Shown: positions 7,525-14,619 of the stretch, piece by piece
Layout: the number at the start of each line of letters is the position of its first letter
How positions within the stretch are numbered: the stretch's first letter is position 1
NCBI GenBank assembly: GCA_009779455.1
Contig: WREG01000007.1
Span: 1-20,322 of the forward strand
DNA from: Oscillospiraceae bacterium
GTDB lineage: Bacteria; Bacillota; Clostridia; Oscillospirales; Acutalibacteraceae
Length of the DNA stretch: 20,322 nucleotides
Direction: 5' to 3'
Made by a program: the position numbers and the translations under genes
Notes under the pieces: generated by a model
Database searches by the model: none
What the model was told of the DNA's origin: nothing
What the model saw: only the letters and a program-made list of their open reading frames with translations

Positions 7525-7546
7525 GCTCCCAATTTTAAAAAACCAC

Positions 7547-7575
7547 TCGACAAATTTGTTTTTTTATGTTAAAAT
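7547..7575 (+). promoter_or_regulatory. Promoter for the M28 peptidase gene
   Basis: TCGACA (7547-7552), 17-base spacer, TAAAAT (7570-7575). It lies about 48 bases before the ATG. Confidence 0.55.
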
Positions 7576-7622
7576 ACCCTTCATAAAAAGATATATAAAC
7601 TTGAAAAAAGGACGGTAAAAGG

Positions 7623-8873
7623 ATGAGAGCAAGCGAATCGCACCCTAATTTTAAACCGAAATTAAGGGAATACGCTAATTATTCGGTCAGGGAAATAAGA
7701 AAAATGTGCAAAGATATCGGCCCGCGGCTTTGCGGGTCGCCGGAGGAGGAAAAAGCGCAGGCTTATGTGGCTGACGAGCTGAAAAAATGCGCCGACAAGG
7801 TTGACGTTGAAAAATTCGAGGTTCACCCGGGTTCTTTTTACGGCTGGTTTACAATTGCGGGGGTTTTCGGCGTTATCGCCGTAATAGCGCTTAATATAGG
7901 GCTTGCCGCCGCCACTTTGTCGCTTTGCGCCCTGGCGTTCGTCATGCTCGTCGGCCAGTTTCTTTTTTATAAGCCGATAGTGGACATATTTTTTAAAAAG
8001 AAAACATCAAATAACGTTTCGGCGACGCGCAAAGCCTCCGCCGAAACGAAAAGGCACATAATTATATGCGGGCATATTGATTCCTGCCCCGAATGGAATT
8101 TCAGTTATCGCGGCGGGAGGCTGCTTCTGTTCGGCGGCATGGGTTCGGCTTTGTCCGGCCTTATTTTTGTTCTTGCGGCCTCAATTGCAGCGGTTGCGGG
8201 CGGGCAGGCTTTTGAAACGGGCGGGCTTTCGGGCGCGGCGCGGGTGTTGGGGTACATTTCAATTGCATTTGTTCCCTCATTTATCGGAATGGCTTTTTTT
8301 ACCAGCAGAAAACTGGTCGTAGAGGGCGCGAACGATAACCTTACCGGGGTTTTCGCGGCCGCCTCCGTTTTAAAGTACCTTTCCGACTGCGGCGTCCGTT
8401 TTGAGCATACGGATGTTACCTGCCTTTCCACGGGCGGGGAGGAAGCGGGCCTGCGTGGCGCGAAGGCTTACGCGAAACAGCATAAAAATGAGCTGGACGC
8501 CGTGGAAACCCTTGTCATAGCCGTTGACACGCTGAAGGATTACGACGATATGGCGGTAATGAACTACGACATGACGTTTATGGTAAAAAACAACTTTGCC
8601 GCAGGCGCCCTTGTCAGAAAAGCGGGAGAATCCGCGGATGTTGACATAAAAACCTCGGCCGTTTTTGTCGGCGCTTCGGACGCGGCGGCTTTCAGCGAAA
8701 AAAAGATACCGGCCACCGCTTTGGCCGCCATGAACCCCGGCCCGCCCCGCTATTACCACACGCGCCTTGACAAACCTGACATCCTTGACATAAAAACAAT
8801 TGAAAAAGGCATTGAGGTGCTGCTCGAAACGGTGTTTTTGTTTGATGAAGACGGTCTTGCAAAAAACATATAA
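7623..8873 (+). CDS. M28-family metallopeptidase with internal membrane segments
   Basis: Predicted zinc aminopeptidase of the M28 (peptidase Y/S-like) clan. The usual five metal ligands can be assigned: H151 in CGHIDS, D238 in GANDNLTG, E273-E274 in STGGEEAGLRG, D302 in IAVDTL and H379 in RYYHTRLD, so it should be catalytically competent. The N-terminus has the KDIGPRLCGSPEEEKA motif seen before M28 domains. Hydrophobic segments lie at about 75-116 (two passes) and, unusually, at about 166-192 and 208-226, between the first and second metal ligands. 416 residues. A ribosome site AAAAGGA lies at 7606-7612. Followed by an independently promoted lipoprotein gene. Possible role: membrane-associated peptide trimming; substrate unknown. 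Confidence 0.82.
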   Translation: MRASESHPNFKPKLREYANYSVREIRKMCKDIGPRLCGSPEEEKAQAYVADELKKCADKVDVEKFEVHPGSFYGWFTIAGVFGVIAVIALNIGLAAATLSLCALAFVMLVGQFLFYKPIVDIFFKKKTSNNVSATRKASAETKRHIIICGHIDSCPEWNFSYRGGRLLLFGGMGSALSGLIFVLAASIAAVAGGQAFETGGLSGAARVLGYISIAFVPSFIGMAFFTSRKLVVEGANDNLTGVFAAASVLKYLSDCGVRFEHTDVTCLSTGGEEAGLRGAKAYAKQHKNELDAVETLVIAVDTLKDYDDMAVMNYDMTFMVKNNFAAGALVRKAGESADVDIKTSAVFVGASDAAAFSEKKIPATALAAMNPGPPRYYHTRLDKPDILDIKTIEKGIEVLLETVFLFDEDGLAKNI

Positions 8874-8893
8874 AAAAATATTTTTTTTCGGTA

Positions 8894-8923
8894 TTGTCAA
8901 AGTGCCTATGATTATGTTATAAT
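8894..8923 (+). promoter_or_regulatory. Promoter for the lipoprotein gene
   Basis: TTGTCA (8894-8899), 18-base spacer, perfect TATAAT (8918-8923), 38 bases before the ATG. Confidence 0.6.
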
Positions 8924-8961
8924 AAATTCCGAAATAATAACCGAAAGGGGATTTCCTCGAA

Positions 8962-9879
8962 ATGAAGAAACAAATTTTAACCGCAATATCCGCAATTTTA
9001 TGCCTGGCGATGCTTTTTGCCGCCAACTCGTGCAACATGTTCAACACCGAAGTGGAGGAAACAACCACAGTGCCTTCCGTTACGCCGATGGGCAATGAAG
9101 ACAAAGAAGCCATAGCAGATTACCTTAACGCGATGATAACGAAAGCATTGGCCGAAAATCCCGCGATAAGCTGGCGGAATGAGATATCCATCGACAATAT
9201 CAAGTTCGTATCGGCCGCCGACGATGAAGAGCTGAAGGGGCTTAACGACGCTTCCGGCCAGTTAAGGAACCTTTTTACCCAGGATTTAAAATTTAAAAAC
9301 GGAAGCTCTGCATACGGCGAGGATGAAATTTCCGTATCAGGGAGCGGCGACGAAGAAGCGAAAAAAGTTAAATTAAACGAAGTCCTTTGGGATTCCGCGC
9401 TTACATATACCGAGAGAATGATTGAAGTCACGGATAAGGACGAAGACGGCCTTGAATTTAAAAAAATGGTTGACGTGACAAAGCTTGAGGATAACGAGGG
9501 CAAGGAAAACAAGGATCGCTATATTACCGTCAATCTGGCGGAGGATAACGACCCCATCGCCGAAGGTTCCGGAATTTATGACCTTATCCATTCATATACA
9601 ATGGATATGATCCGCGAAGAGCTTAAAAAAGCTGAGGCTTACGCCGTCGTAGGCGATATTGATTACGAGTTTGCGGACGGCGCCGTTTCAGCCACAATAA
9701 ACCGCGAGACAGACACCATAAACCATTTAAATTATTCAAAGGCTTATGAGGTCACGGCAAATATTCAGGCTAAAGGCGCTTTTGCGGAATTAAATGAGGT
9801 AAAGCTTACGTTCAGGCTTACCGACAGGGTAATTTATGATTTCAATTGGGTAGATCCCAACGCGGAAGAAGAAGCATAG
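8962..9879 (+). CDS. Lipoprotein of unknown function
   Basis: 305 residues. A basic-hydrophobic signal (MKKQILTAISAILCLAMLFA) ends in a lipobox-like AANSC with C24 as probable lipidation site, so the protein is likely anchored to the outer face of the membrane. An acidic, threonine-containing linker follows, and then a mixed alpha/beta domain without a motif I recognise. It alternates acidic helices with strands such as AVVGDIDYEFADGAVSATIN and ends in RLTDRVIYDFNWVDPNAEEE. Ribosome site AAAGGGG is at 11 bases. Own promoter upstream; convergent with the XRE gene. No function is assigned. Confidence 0.75.
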   Translation: MKKQILTAISAILCLAMLFAANSCNMFNTEVEETTTVPSVTPMGNEDKEAIADYLNAMITKALAENPAISWRNEISIDNIKFVSAADDEELKGLNDASGQLRNLFTQDLKFKNGSSAYGEDEISVSGSGDEEAKKVKLNEVLWDSALTYTERMIEVTDKDEDGLEFKKMVDVTKLEDNEGKENKDRYITVNLAEDNDPIAEGSGIYDLIHSYTMDMIREELKKAEAYAVVGDIDYEFADGAVSATINRETDTINHLNYSKAYEVTANIQAKGAFAELNEVKLTFRLTDRVIYDFNWVDPNAEEEA

Positions 9880-9920
9880 GGCTAAAGCATTTAAGCGCAT
9901 GGGAATTAAGGCCGTAAAAA

Positions 9921-10535
9921 TCAAGACCAGCCTTTAAAGGAGTTGACAAGGTCGGTTTTTATGGCCTCCTCGCAATATTCTATAACGGTTTTTATGCTTT
10001 GGGGCTGTTTCTTGAATATATATTTTTCGGCTTTAGCCCCGCTTTGAAGCCGGTTGTTTAAGAATTCGGTTCCGGCCTTGCTGAAAATTTTATCGGCCGT
10101 CAAATTCGGCGCCAGCCATTTTTTATCTATAGCGCCTATGTCTGCCAGCGATTCTATAATACGGTACAGAGCTAACGCAAACAGGCCTTGTACCGTTTTT
10201 TCTTTATCCGCGCCGAGAACCCCGGCCCTTTCGCCAAGCACGGACGCCGCGCGGTGTATTGTCAGGGATTTAAACTGTTCGTCCGACGCGCTGTCAGCGT
10301 CGGTAAAAAAGTCAGTGACGCCGTGGCGGTTGTCGCTGAGGCCTATTAAATAGTCAGCCGTAACGTCGTAGTAAACGGCTGCCCTCTTTAAAAAATCAAG
10401 GTTCCCTTCGCGTATGCCCTTTTCGTAGTGTGAGAGCAAAGCCTGGGAAATTTCAAGCGCCGCCGCCGCTTCCTTCTGGCTGACGTTTTTCATGCGGCGG
10501 GCGTCCGCGATTCTCGCGGCAAAACCGGTTGCCAT
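9921..10535 (-). CDS. XRE-family transcriptional regulator
   Basis: 204 residues. The N-terminal 67 residues are an HTH_3 domain (RIADARRMKNVSQKEAAAAL, SQALLSHYEKGIREGNLDFL, VTADYLIGLSD). The remaining residues, mostly helical, have no family I can name; they probably serve oligomerisation or sensing. AAAGGA precedes the ATG. It is transcribed divergently from the phosphatase-like gene. A 19-bp palindrome in the 73-base gap overlaps its consensus promoter, so self-repression and control of the divergent gene are likely (inference). Confidence 0.85.
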   Translation of the reverse strand: MATGFAARIADARRMKNVSQKEAAAALEISQALLSHYEKGIREGNLDFLKRAAVYYDVTADYLIGLSDNRHGVTDFFTDADSASDEQFKSLTIHRAASVLGERAGVLGADKEKTVQGLFALALYRIIESLADIGAIDKKWLAPNLTADKIFSKAGTEFLNNRLQSGAKAEKYIFKKQPQSIKTVIEYCEEAIKTDLVNSFKGWS

Positions 10536-10558
10536 ATTATCACATCCTTTTTTATTTT

Positions 10559-10588
10559 ATTATACAATATGTATAATATAAATGTCAA
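10559..10588 (-). promoter_or_regulatory. Consensus promoter with overlapping palindromic operator candidate
   Basis: On the minus strand, -35 TTGACA (10583-10588), an 18-base spacer, and -10 TATAAT (10559-10564), all consensus. The inverted repeat ATTATAC-AATAT-GTATAAT (10559-10577) covers the -10 and most of the spacer. Its right arm also supplies a plus-strand TATAAT (10572-10577) for the divergent gene, though no good plus-strand -35 is present. It is a likely binding site for the adjacent XRE protein. Confidence 0.65.
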
Positions 10589-10608
10589 TTTAAATTCGGA
10601 GGTTTCAT

Positions 10609-11223
10609 ATGAAAACATATAAATTGCATTTGATAAGGAACGGCCTTACGAACGGCAACCTTGAAGGCTATTATACGGGCGGCATGGACGAACCCCTCTG
10701 CCCCCGCGGGGAGGCTGAAATTGCGGAATACCGAAACATGGGCATATACCCGGCGGCGGACTTTGTATTTTCAAGCCCTGTCAGCTCGTGCAGGCGAACC
10801 GCCGGACTCATATACCCCGAAAAAAACGTCATTGCAATAAATGACCTGCGGGACTGCTGCTTCGGGGATTTTGAGGGGCATACCGCCGACGGGCTTAAAG
10901 GCCGCCCGGAATTTAAAGAATGGCTTACGGGCGGCAGCGACACAAAACCGCCGAACGGCGAGAGCGGCAGGGAATTTGCCGAAAGGGTAACGGGCGCTTT
11001 TATCAAGGTTGTGGACGGCCTTATAAAAACGGGTACGGTAAAATCCGTCCTCGTCACCCACGGCGGCGTCATAATGACGCTCATGGCGGCGTTCGGCCTG
11101 CCGGAAGCCCCTGCAAACGAATGGATGACGCAGCCCGGCTGCGGGTATACGCTCAGTATAACACCCTATGTGTGGATGAACCTAAAGAAGGCGGAAATTA
11201 TGGACGAAATAGCCATCATGTAG
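10609..11223 (+). CDS. Histidine phosphatase superfamily homologue with catalytic His replaced by Asn
   Basis: 204 residues, of the length and layout of the phosphoglycerate-mutase-like branch 1 histidine phosphatases. The defining RHG motif, which carries the phosphorylated histidine, reads R10-N11-G12 (LIRNGLTNGN). Other elements are present: SSPVSSCRRTA (55-65), FGDFEG (85-90) and the second histidine in VTHGGVIMT (149-157, H151). The E of the usual LRE...G.wEG block is D82. Loss of the nucleophile predicts little or no phosphatase activity, so this may be a pseudoenzyme, a sensor, or a single-base variant (AAC versus CAC). Ribosome site GGAGG. Divergent from the XRE regulator that may control it. 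Confidence 0.82.
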   Translation: MKTYKLHLIRNGLTNGNLEGYYTGGMDEPLCPRGEAEIAEYRNMGIYPAADFVFSSPVSSCRRTAGLIYPEKNVIAINDLRDCCFGDFEGHTADGLKGRPEFKEWLTGGSDTKPPNGESGREFAERVTGAFIKVVDGLIKTGTVKSVLVTHGGVIMTLMAAFGLPEAPANEWMTQPGCGYTLSITPYVWMNLKKAEIMDEIAIM

Positions 11224-11229
11224 GGGCGG

Positions 11230-11544
11230 TTATTTATTGTTTTTCAGTTTGTTGTATTCCTTCATCACGTCGTCGGCATTTGACGCGTCAAAAAGGTTGA
11301 AATAAACGGAAAGCCCGTGAAGCGCTAGCCCCAGGCCCCAGCCGAATATCGGCCATTTAGGCCAGAAATAGGCATAAAACAAATTTCTGAACGATGTGGT
11401 GAAGAAAAAAATCACCACCAAAAAAACATTCACCAAAAAATACACGGCCAGGTGCATTTTAAACTGCTGCTTGGCTTTTGCCCTTTTTTGCGCCAGGTTC
11501 ATAAGCTCTTCGTCAGTCATGGACGACACATTAAAATTATTCAC
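11230..11544 (-). CDS. Small 2TM-domain membrane protein
   Basis: 104 residues with a GTG start preceded by AGGGGG. The layout matches the 2TM domain family (PF13239): a short N-terminal helix MTDEELMNLAQKRAKAKQQF, a first membrane helix at about 31-50, a connecting FRNLFYAYFWPKWP loop, a second helix at about 65-84 and a charged tail with DDVMKEYNKLK. In other bacteria this module occurs alone or joined to LytTR or histidine-kinase parts; here it stands alone, so the role is unknown. It ends 6 bases from the convergent phosphatase-like gene and has its own promoter. A 6-bp stem hairpin (11591-11610) lies in its leader. Confidence 0.8.
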   Translation of the reverse strand: MNNFNVSSMTDEELMNLAQKRAKAKQQFKMHLAVYFLVNVFLVVIFFFTTSFRNLFYAYFWPKWPIFGWGLGLALHGLSVYFNLFDASNADDVMKEYNKLKNNK

Positions 11545-11617
11545 GCGAATTTCCCCCTGTTATTAAAATTAATTTTGCGAATTTATCCCCGGAGCGCGTC
11601 AAAACGCTCCAAGGGTA

Positions 11618-11646
11618 ATTATAGTATAATTTTATACAGAATACAA
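11618..11646 (-). promoter_or_regulatory. Promoter for the 2TM gene
   Basis: On the minus strand, TTGTAT (11641-11646), 17-base spacer, TATAAT (11618-11623). The leader that follows contains a GGAGCG/CGCTCC hairpin at 11591-11610. Confidence 0.55.
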
Positions 11647-11672
11647 TAGTTGTTTGCTGAATTTTAATATCT

Positions 11673-11701
11673 TTGCAATATTTTTAATCTAAGATTATAA
11701 G
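11673..11701 (+). promoter_or_regulatory. Promoter for the serpin pair
   Basis: TTGCAA (11673-11678), 17-base spacer, TATAAG (11696-11701). Transcription would begin near 11708, just before the AAGGGA ribosome site at 11717-11722. Confidence 0.55.
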
Positions 11702-11732
11702 AGGCAACAGGTTATGAAGGGATGGTTTGCAT

Positions 11733-13244
11733 ATGAAAAAATACATAAAAATCATGTTGGCGTCCGCCACCTGTGCGCTGTTGTCTTTATCGCTGATATT
11801 TTCGTCGTCGGCGTTATTGACGGGCGATGTGGATTTTGACGGGGAGATTTCCGCGTCCGACGCGCGGCTGATCCTTCGCCACGCCGCGAAATTGGATATA
11901 CTTACAGGCGACGCCCTGCGGGCGGCTGACATCAACGGCGACGGCACGGTCGATTCCGCTGACGCGCGTTTGATTCTGCGCCATGTAGCAAAACTCGAAT
12001 TGTTAAAAACCGATGACGGAGAAAACGTCATAAATGACGATTATACAAATGAAAATAAAACGGCGGGGGAAACAGCGGCGGCCGGGGCGAACGATTTCGC
12101 TTTCCGGTTGAGTTCAGCGCTTTTAAAAAACGATGGGCTTGCCGGGGAAGCAGGAAACAATAATTTTATCTGTTCGCCGTATTCCGTTTGGCTACCTTTG
12201 GCGGCGCTTGCGAACGCGACGAACGAAAGCAGCAAAGCGGCGCTCTTATCGGCGATAGGCGCGGCGGGCGTTGATGAAAGCGATTTGAATAAAGCGGCTT
12301 CGCGGATGCTGTACGACTTGACAAACCGGCGGGGAAAAGATTCTGCGGCGGAAATGAACGAAGAATTTCACGACCCGCTGAAAATAGCGAACGCGGTTTT
12401 TGTGGATAATGACGCAACGCTTAAAGAAAGCTTTTTAATGACTTTTAAAGCTTTTTACCTCGGCAACGCGATGAATGTGGATTTCCGTTCGCCTGAAGCG
12501 GTTGAAACAGTAAATAAATGGGCGAGGGACAACACGGAAGGGTTGATAGAAAGTATAATTGAGGAATTCGACCCGGATACCGTGGCTGCCATCGCCAACG
12601 CCATATATTTTTCAGACAGATGGTCCGGGGAATTCGACCCGGATAATACAAAGGAAGATGTGTTCCGTTCGCCTGCGGGGGATACAAAAGCGTTTTATAT
12701 GCAGCGCGAAGGCAATGGCCAGAGGTATTACGAGGACGAAAAAATACAGGCTACGCCGCTCGGCTTTAAAACGGGGGGCGGTATGTATATAATCCTGCCG
12801 AAGGACGGCGACGCGTCTAGTCTGCTGGAATCAATGACAAGCGGGTATTTTAAAGAGATAAAAAACAATTCGGTTTACGCTGCGGTCAAACTGTTGTTGC
12901 CGCGTTTTTCAATTGAAAGCGAAGTCATGACGTTAAACGATACCCTCATAAAATTAGGCGTCCCCCTGTTTAATAAATATGCCGACCCTCTGACGGGCTT
13001 GCTGGAAGGGGATATACCCTTATATATTTCAAGCGCGGTGCAGAAAGCGGTTATAGAGGTTGACGAAAAAGGCACGACCGCTGCGGCCGTGACGGTTATG
13101 GTTATGGCTCCGACTTCGGCGCCGCCCGCACCTGCCGAAAAATTTGAGATGATATGCGACAGGCCGTTTGTGTTTATATTGTACGGAAATACACGCGACG
13201 GCGGTGATCAGATACTATTTACGGGCGTTGTAAATAATCCGTGA
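11733..13244 (+). CDS. Secreted serpin with N-terminal type I dockerin
   Basis: 503 residues from the ATG; an in-frame TTG six bases earlier is less likely. Residues 1-29 are a signal peptide. Residues 31-88 are two dockerin calcium-loop repeats, GDVDFDGEISASDARLILRH and ADINGDGTVDSADARLILRH, with the pattern of D32/D34/D36/D43 and D66/N68/D70/D77. After an acidic linker, residues 118-503 are a full serpin: NFICSPYSVWLPLAALANAT, ANAIYFSDRW, hinge E-K-G-T-T-A-A-A-V-T (445-454), FEMICDRPFVFILYG (471-485) and ILFTGVV. Counting from the hinge Gly447 as P15, P1-P1' is T461-S462. A protease inhibitor delivered to a cohesin-bearing complex is the likely role; dockerin-serpins are known from Clostridium thermocellum cellulosomes. 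Confidence 0.92.
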   Translation: MKKYIKIMLASATCALLSLSLIFSSSALLTGDVDFDGEISASDARLILRHAAKLDILTGDALRAADINGDGTVDSADARLILRHVAKLELLKTDDGENVINDDYTNENKTAGETAAAGANDFAFRLSSALLKNDGLAGEAGNNNFICSPYSVWLPLAALANATNESSKAALLSAIGAAGVDESDLNKAASRMLYDLTNRRGKDSAAEMNEEFHDPLKIANAVFVDNDATLKESFLMTFKAFYLGNAMNVDFRSPEAVETVNKWARDNTEGLIESIIEEFDPDTVAAIANAIYFSDRWSGEFDPDNTKEDVFRSPAGDTKAFYMQREGNGQRYYEDEKIQATPLGFKTGGGMYIILPKDGDASSLLESMTSGYFKEIKNNSVYAAVKLLLPRFSIESEVMTLNDTLIKLGVPLFNKYADPLTGLLEGDIPLYISSAVQKAVIEVDEKGTTAAAVTVMVMAPTSAPPAPAEKFEMICDRPFVFILYGNTRDGGDQILFTGVVNNP

Positions 13245-13281
13245 TTATATCCATATAAAGCTACGGGAGGGCGGAATCCGC

Positions 13282-14619
13282 GTGAAAAATTTAAAATTTG
13301 CGCTTAAGGCCCTGTTTGCTGTTTTTGCCGCTGCGATGTTATTGAACGGCTGCATTATGGTCGGCGCCCCGAAAAATAATGTGGAAGACATAACGCTCGC
13401 AATCATGAAGGAGCTTATATCCCCTTACCGAGGCGAGCAAAGCCCTGCGGCGGGGGCTGCCGCGAAAGGGGCGAACGATTTCGCGTTCCGGCTCAGTGCC
13501 GCCCTTTTGAAAGACGGCGGCAACAAGAATTTCATCTGCTCGCCTTTATCGGTATGGCTCCCGCTGGCGGCGCTGGTGAACGCGACGGACAGCAATAGCA
13601 AAGCGGTGCTTTTTTCGGCTATAGGCGCGGCGGGCCTCAATGAGGACGACTTAAACGGCGCGGCCTCGCGAATGCTTTACAGCCTTACAAACGAGCAGGG
13701 GAAAGAGTACGCGGCGGAGAGCGGCAAAGAACACCATAACCCAGTTAAAATCGTTAACGCGGTTTTTGTCGATAAAAACTTGACGCTTAGACAAGAATTC
13801 GCCCAAACATTTGTGGATTTTTACCGCGGCAGTTCGATTAAAGTGGATTTCAGCTCTCAAGAAGCGGTCGAATCCGTTAATAAATGGGCGATGGACAGCA
13901 CGGACGGGCTGATAGACAATATAATTGAAAGATTCGAACCGGAAACCGCAGCGGCCATCGCGAACGCCATATATTTTTCAGACAGATGGAACTCGGAGTT
14001 CGACCCGGGCGAAACCGAAGAAGGCATATTCAAGTCGCCCGGCGGGGACGCAAATGCGTTCTATATGCTGCGCGAAGGGGAGCAGCCATATTATGAGGAC
14101 GACAAAATACAGGCCGTGCCGCTTAAATTCAAGACTGACGGAGGAATGTGCGTTATCCTGCCGAAGGACGGGGACGCGGCAGGCCTGCTGACGTCCATGA
14201 CAGGCGAATATTTCGATAAAATTATAAACGATTCCGCGAACTCGGACGGCAAGCTGTTATTGCCGCGTTTTTCCATAGAAAGCGACGTCATAAAGCTGGA
14301 TGACGCGCTTGTATCCCTGGGCGTACCCCTGTTCGACGCAATGGCCGCCCCGCTGACAGGCGGCTTGATTAAAGAAAATGTTCCGGTATGGGTAGGGGAA
14401 GCGCTGCAGAAGGCGGCAATAAATGTTGACGAGAAAGGCACGACCGCCGCTGCCGTTACGATGGTGGTAACGTACTTCGCGATTATACCCGAACCTGCCA
14501 AAACCTTCGAGATGAAATGCGACAGGCCGTTTGTGTTTATACTGTACGGGGGGGCATACGGCGGCGATTTCGGCCGGCAGATATTGTTTACGGGGATAGT
14601 AAACGAACCAGCCTCTTAA
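13282..14619 (+). CDS. Lipoprotein serpin, tandem paralogue of the dockerin serpin
   Basis: 445 residues from a GTG preceded by GGGAGGG, 37 bases after the first serpin and with no terminator between, so co-transcription is likely. The signal peptide ends in the lipobox LLNGC, giving a membrane-anchored C24. No dockerin is present. The serpin body (about 63-443) is clearly similar to its neighbour over its whole length. The hinge is E384-K-G-T-T-A-A-A-V-T and the closing motif is MKCDRPFVFILYG. With G386 as P15, P1-P1' is A400-I401 within VTYFAIIPEP, unlike the MAPTSAPPAP of the neighbour. The hinge alanines suggest an inhibitory serpin. It would guard the cell surface against a different protease class. 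Its 3' end overlaps the convergent murD gene by 32 bases. Confidence 0.92.
   Translation: MKNLKFALKALFAVFAAAMLLNGCIMVGAPKNNVEDITLAIMKELISPYRGEQSPAAGAAAKGANDFAFRLSAALLKDGGNKNFICSPLSVWLPLAALVNATDSNSKAVLFSAIGAAGLNEDDLNGAASRMLYSLTNEQGKEYAAESGKEHHNPVKIVNAVFVDKNLTLRQEFAQTFVDFYRGSSIKVDFSSQEAVESVNKWAMDSTDGLIDNIIERFEPETAAAIANAIYFSDRWNSEFDPGETEEGIFKSPGGDANAFYMLREGEQPYYEDDKIQAVPLKFKTDGGMCVILPKDGDAAGLLTSMTGEYFDKIINDSANSDGKLLLPRFSIESDVIKLDDALVSLGVPLFDAMAAPLTGGLIKENVPVWVGEALQKAAINVDEKGTTAAAVTMVVTYFAIIPEPAKTFEMKCDRPFVFILYGGAYGGDFGRQILFTGIVNEPAS

Noticed and set aside
8370..9113. 247-codon minus-strand frame across the end of the M28 gene and the start of the lipoprotein gene
   Set aside because: Antisense to two supported genes and to the promoter between them; no recognisable domain.
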